Shown here: one piece after another, positions 7,565-7,839 of the stretch
Layout of the letters: the number at the start of each line of letters is the position of its first letter
Numbering within the stretch: the stretch's first letter is position 1
Source of the DNA: IMCC26077 sp964418325
Lineage (GTDB): Bacteria > Actinomycetota > Actinomycetes > Nanopelagicales > Nanopelagicaceae
Assembly (NCBI GenBank): GCA_964418325.1
Contig: CAYQLC010000039.1
Coordinates: 1 to 7,839, forward strand
DNA length: 7,839 nucleotides
Direction: 5' to 3'
Position numbers and translations under genes: made by a program
Notes under the pieces: model-generated
The model's input: only the letters and a program-made list of their open reading frames with translations
Database searches by the model: none
Told to the model about the DNA's origin: nothing

Positions 7565-7663
7565 ATTGTCAACGTACCTGAGAAAGATGGGAGAATTCGA
7601 GAGTACCTATTCGGGAAAGCCGAAAGGTTACAAATTGTTACTTTATTTCCACCTGATAACCGG
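7565..7663. other. Transporter leader region without a gene
   Basis: This stretch upstream of the transporter has no convincing reading frame. On the minus strand several TANNNT -10-like hexamers occur, but none has a good -35 at proper spacing, so no promoter is called. A bulged inverted repeat (7618-7630 with 7657-7665, nine pairs and a four-base bulge) encloses the GTTAC repeat. Confidence 0.4.
7627..7641. promoter_or_regulatory. Operator-like GTTAC repeat upstream of the transporter
   Basis: GTTAC occurs twice with a 10-base period (7627-7631 and 7637-7641). The overlapping core ACAA-A-TTGT (7630-7638) is an odd palindrome, extendable to TnACAAnTTGTnA. One-turn spacing and dyad symmetry 60-80 bases upstream of the transporter start resemble a regulator binding site. 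No regulator gene is in the window, so this is suggestive only. Confidence 0.25.
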
Positions 7664-7839
7664 CTAGGTCCTTAGAAAATGGCTGGCTGTGACGGAGATT
7701 TTCTTAGCAATTCTCCGTGACCAAATCCAGAAGAAAATCGTTGCCAGCGCCAATTCCCATAAGTAGCATTTCGAACCATCAAGGCCATATCGGTCTTGAA
7801 GTATGTGCTTAGCCCTCCGGAAAGGTACTAAGAATGACA
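7664..7839 (-). CDS. Possible C-terminal fragment of a membrane protein (edge)
   Basis: On the minus strand a frame is open from the window end (first full codon 7837-7835) for 57 codons to a TAG at 7666-7664. It has no start codon, so it would be the end of a gene beginning outside. The peptide is basic at first, then has a hydrophobic stretch around residues 25-39 (YLWELALATIFFWIW), then SRRIAKK. That layout fits a C-terminal membrane helix with a cytoplasmic basic tail. No family is recognised. An open frame of this length is not rare by chance, and a second frame (7672-7827) is also open here, so this is weak. Confidence 0.3.
   Translation of the reverse strand, partial: SFLVPFRRAKHILQDRYGLDGSKCYLWELALATIFFWIWSRRIAKKISVTASHFLRT
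7692..7718. repeat. Short inverted repeat (7-bp stem, 13-base loop)
   Basis: ACGGAGA (7692-7698) and TCTCCGT (7712-7718) are perfect inverted repeats. No T-run follows on either strand, so it does not look like an intrinsic terminator. It lies inside the possible edge reading frame. Confidence 0.4.

Noticed and set aside
7454..7675. 73-codon + strand frame across the transporter start
   Set aside because: It begins inside the antisense of the transporter N-terminus, shows no domain character and has no Shine-Dalgarno that I can see.
7672..7788. 38-residue minus-strand frame starting at ATG 7788
   Set aside because: There is no ribosome binding site at proper spacing and no recognisable family, and it competes with another open frame. 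It is not better than chance.
1..7839. CRISPR array, tRNA, rRNA or insertion sequence
   Set aside because: No regularly spaced repeats, cloverleaf-like segments, transposase motifs or terminal inverted repeats were seen.

Overview
The window is a mid-GC bacterial fragment that is almost entirely coding. Short overlapping genes (ATGA, TAATG and TGATG junctions), GTG and ATG starts, and no introns all point to a bacterium. Taxonomy cannot be settled from this sequence. The moderate GC, the DHA3-type exporter and a possible leaderless promoter would fit a free-living actinobacterium of the freshwater type, but that is a weak inference.

Layout: two gene groups face each other. On the + strand (1-2081) lie two tandem paralogous zinc deacylases of the succinylglutamate desuccinylase/aspartoacylase (AstE/AspA, DoeB-like) family. 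The first lacks only about three N-terminal residues at the window edge, and the second is translationally coupled to it. On the - strand (read from 7564 down to 2088) lie an MFS transporter of the MFS_3/DHA3 type and then three tandem paralogs of the neutral/alkaline ceramidase N-terminal-domain family. These three are joined by 1-base stop/start overlaps. The two groups converge with only 6 bp between their TAG stop codons.

Functional reading: all five enzymes belong to families of metal-dependent hydrolases that mostly cleave amide (N-acyl) bonds, and a small-molecule transporter sits beside them. The three ceramidase-like proteins are about 460-470 residues, lack a visible signal peptide and have no room for the C-terminal domain of true neutral ceramidases. 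They are therefore probably cytoplasmic hydrolases of an unidentified substrate rather than ceramidases. The best-supported oddity is that the last paralog (2088-3470) carries Gln where its two sisters, and the family, have the first His of the HTH zinc motif. This suggests a non-catalytic or re-purposed subunit made together with two intact sisters. A catabolic role for an N-acylated compound is an inference; no substrate can be named.

The right end (7565-7839) holds no confident gene. It contains an operator-like repeat upstream of the transporter, a small inverted repeat, and an open minus-strand frame running off the window that could be the C-terminus of a membrane protein.
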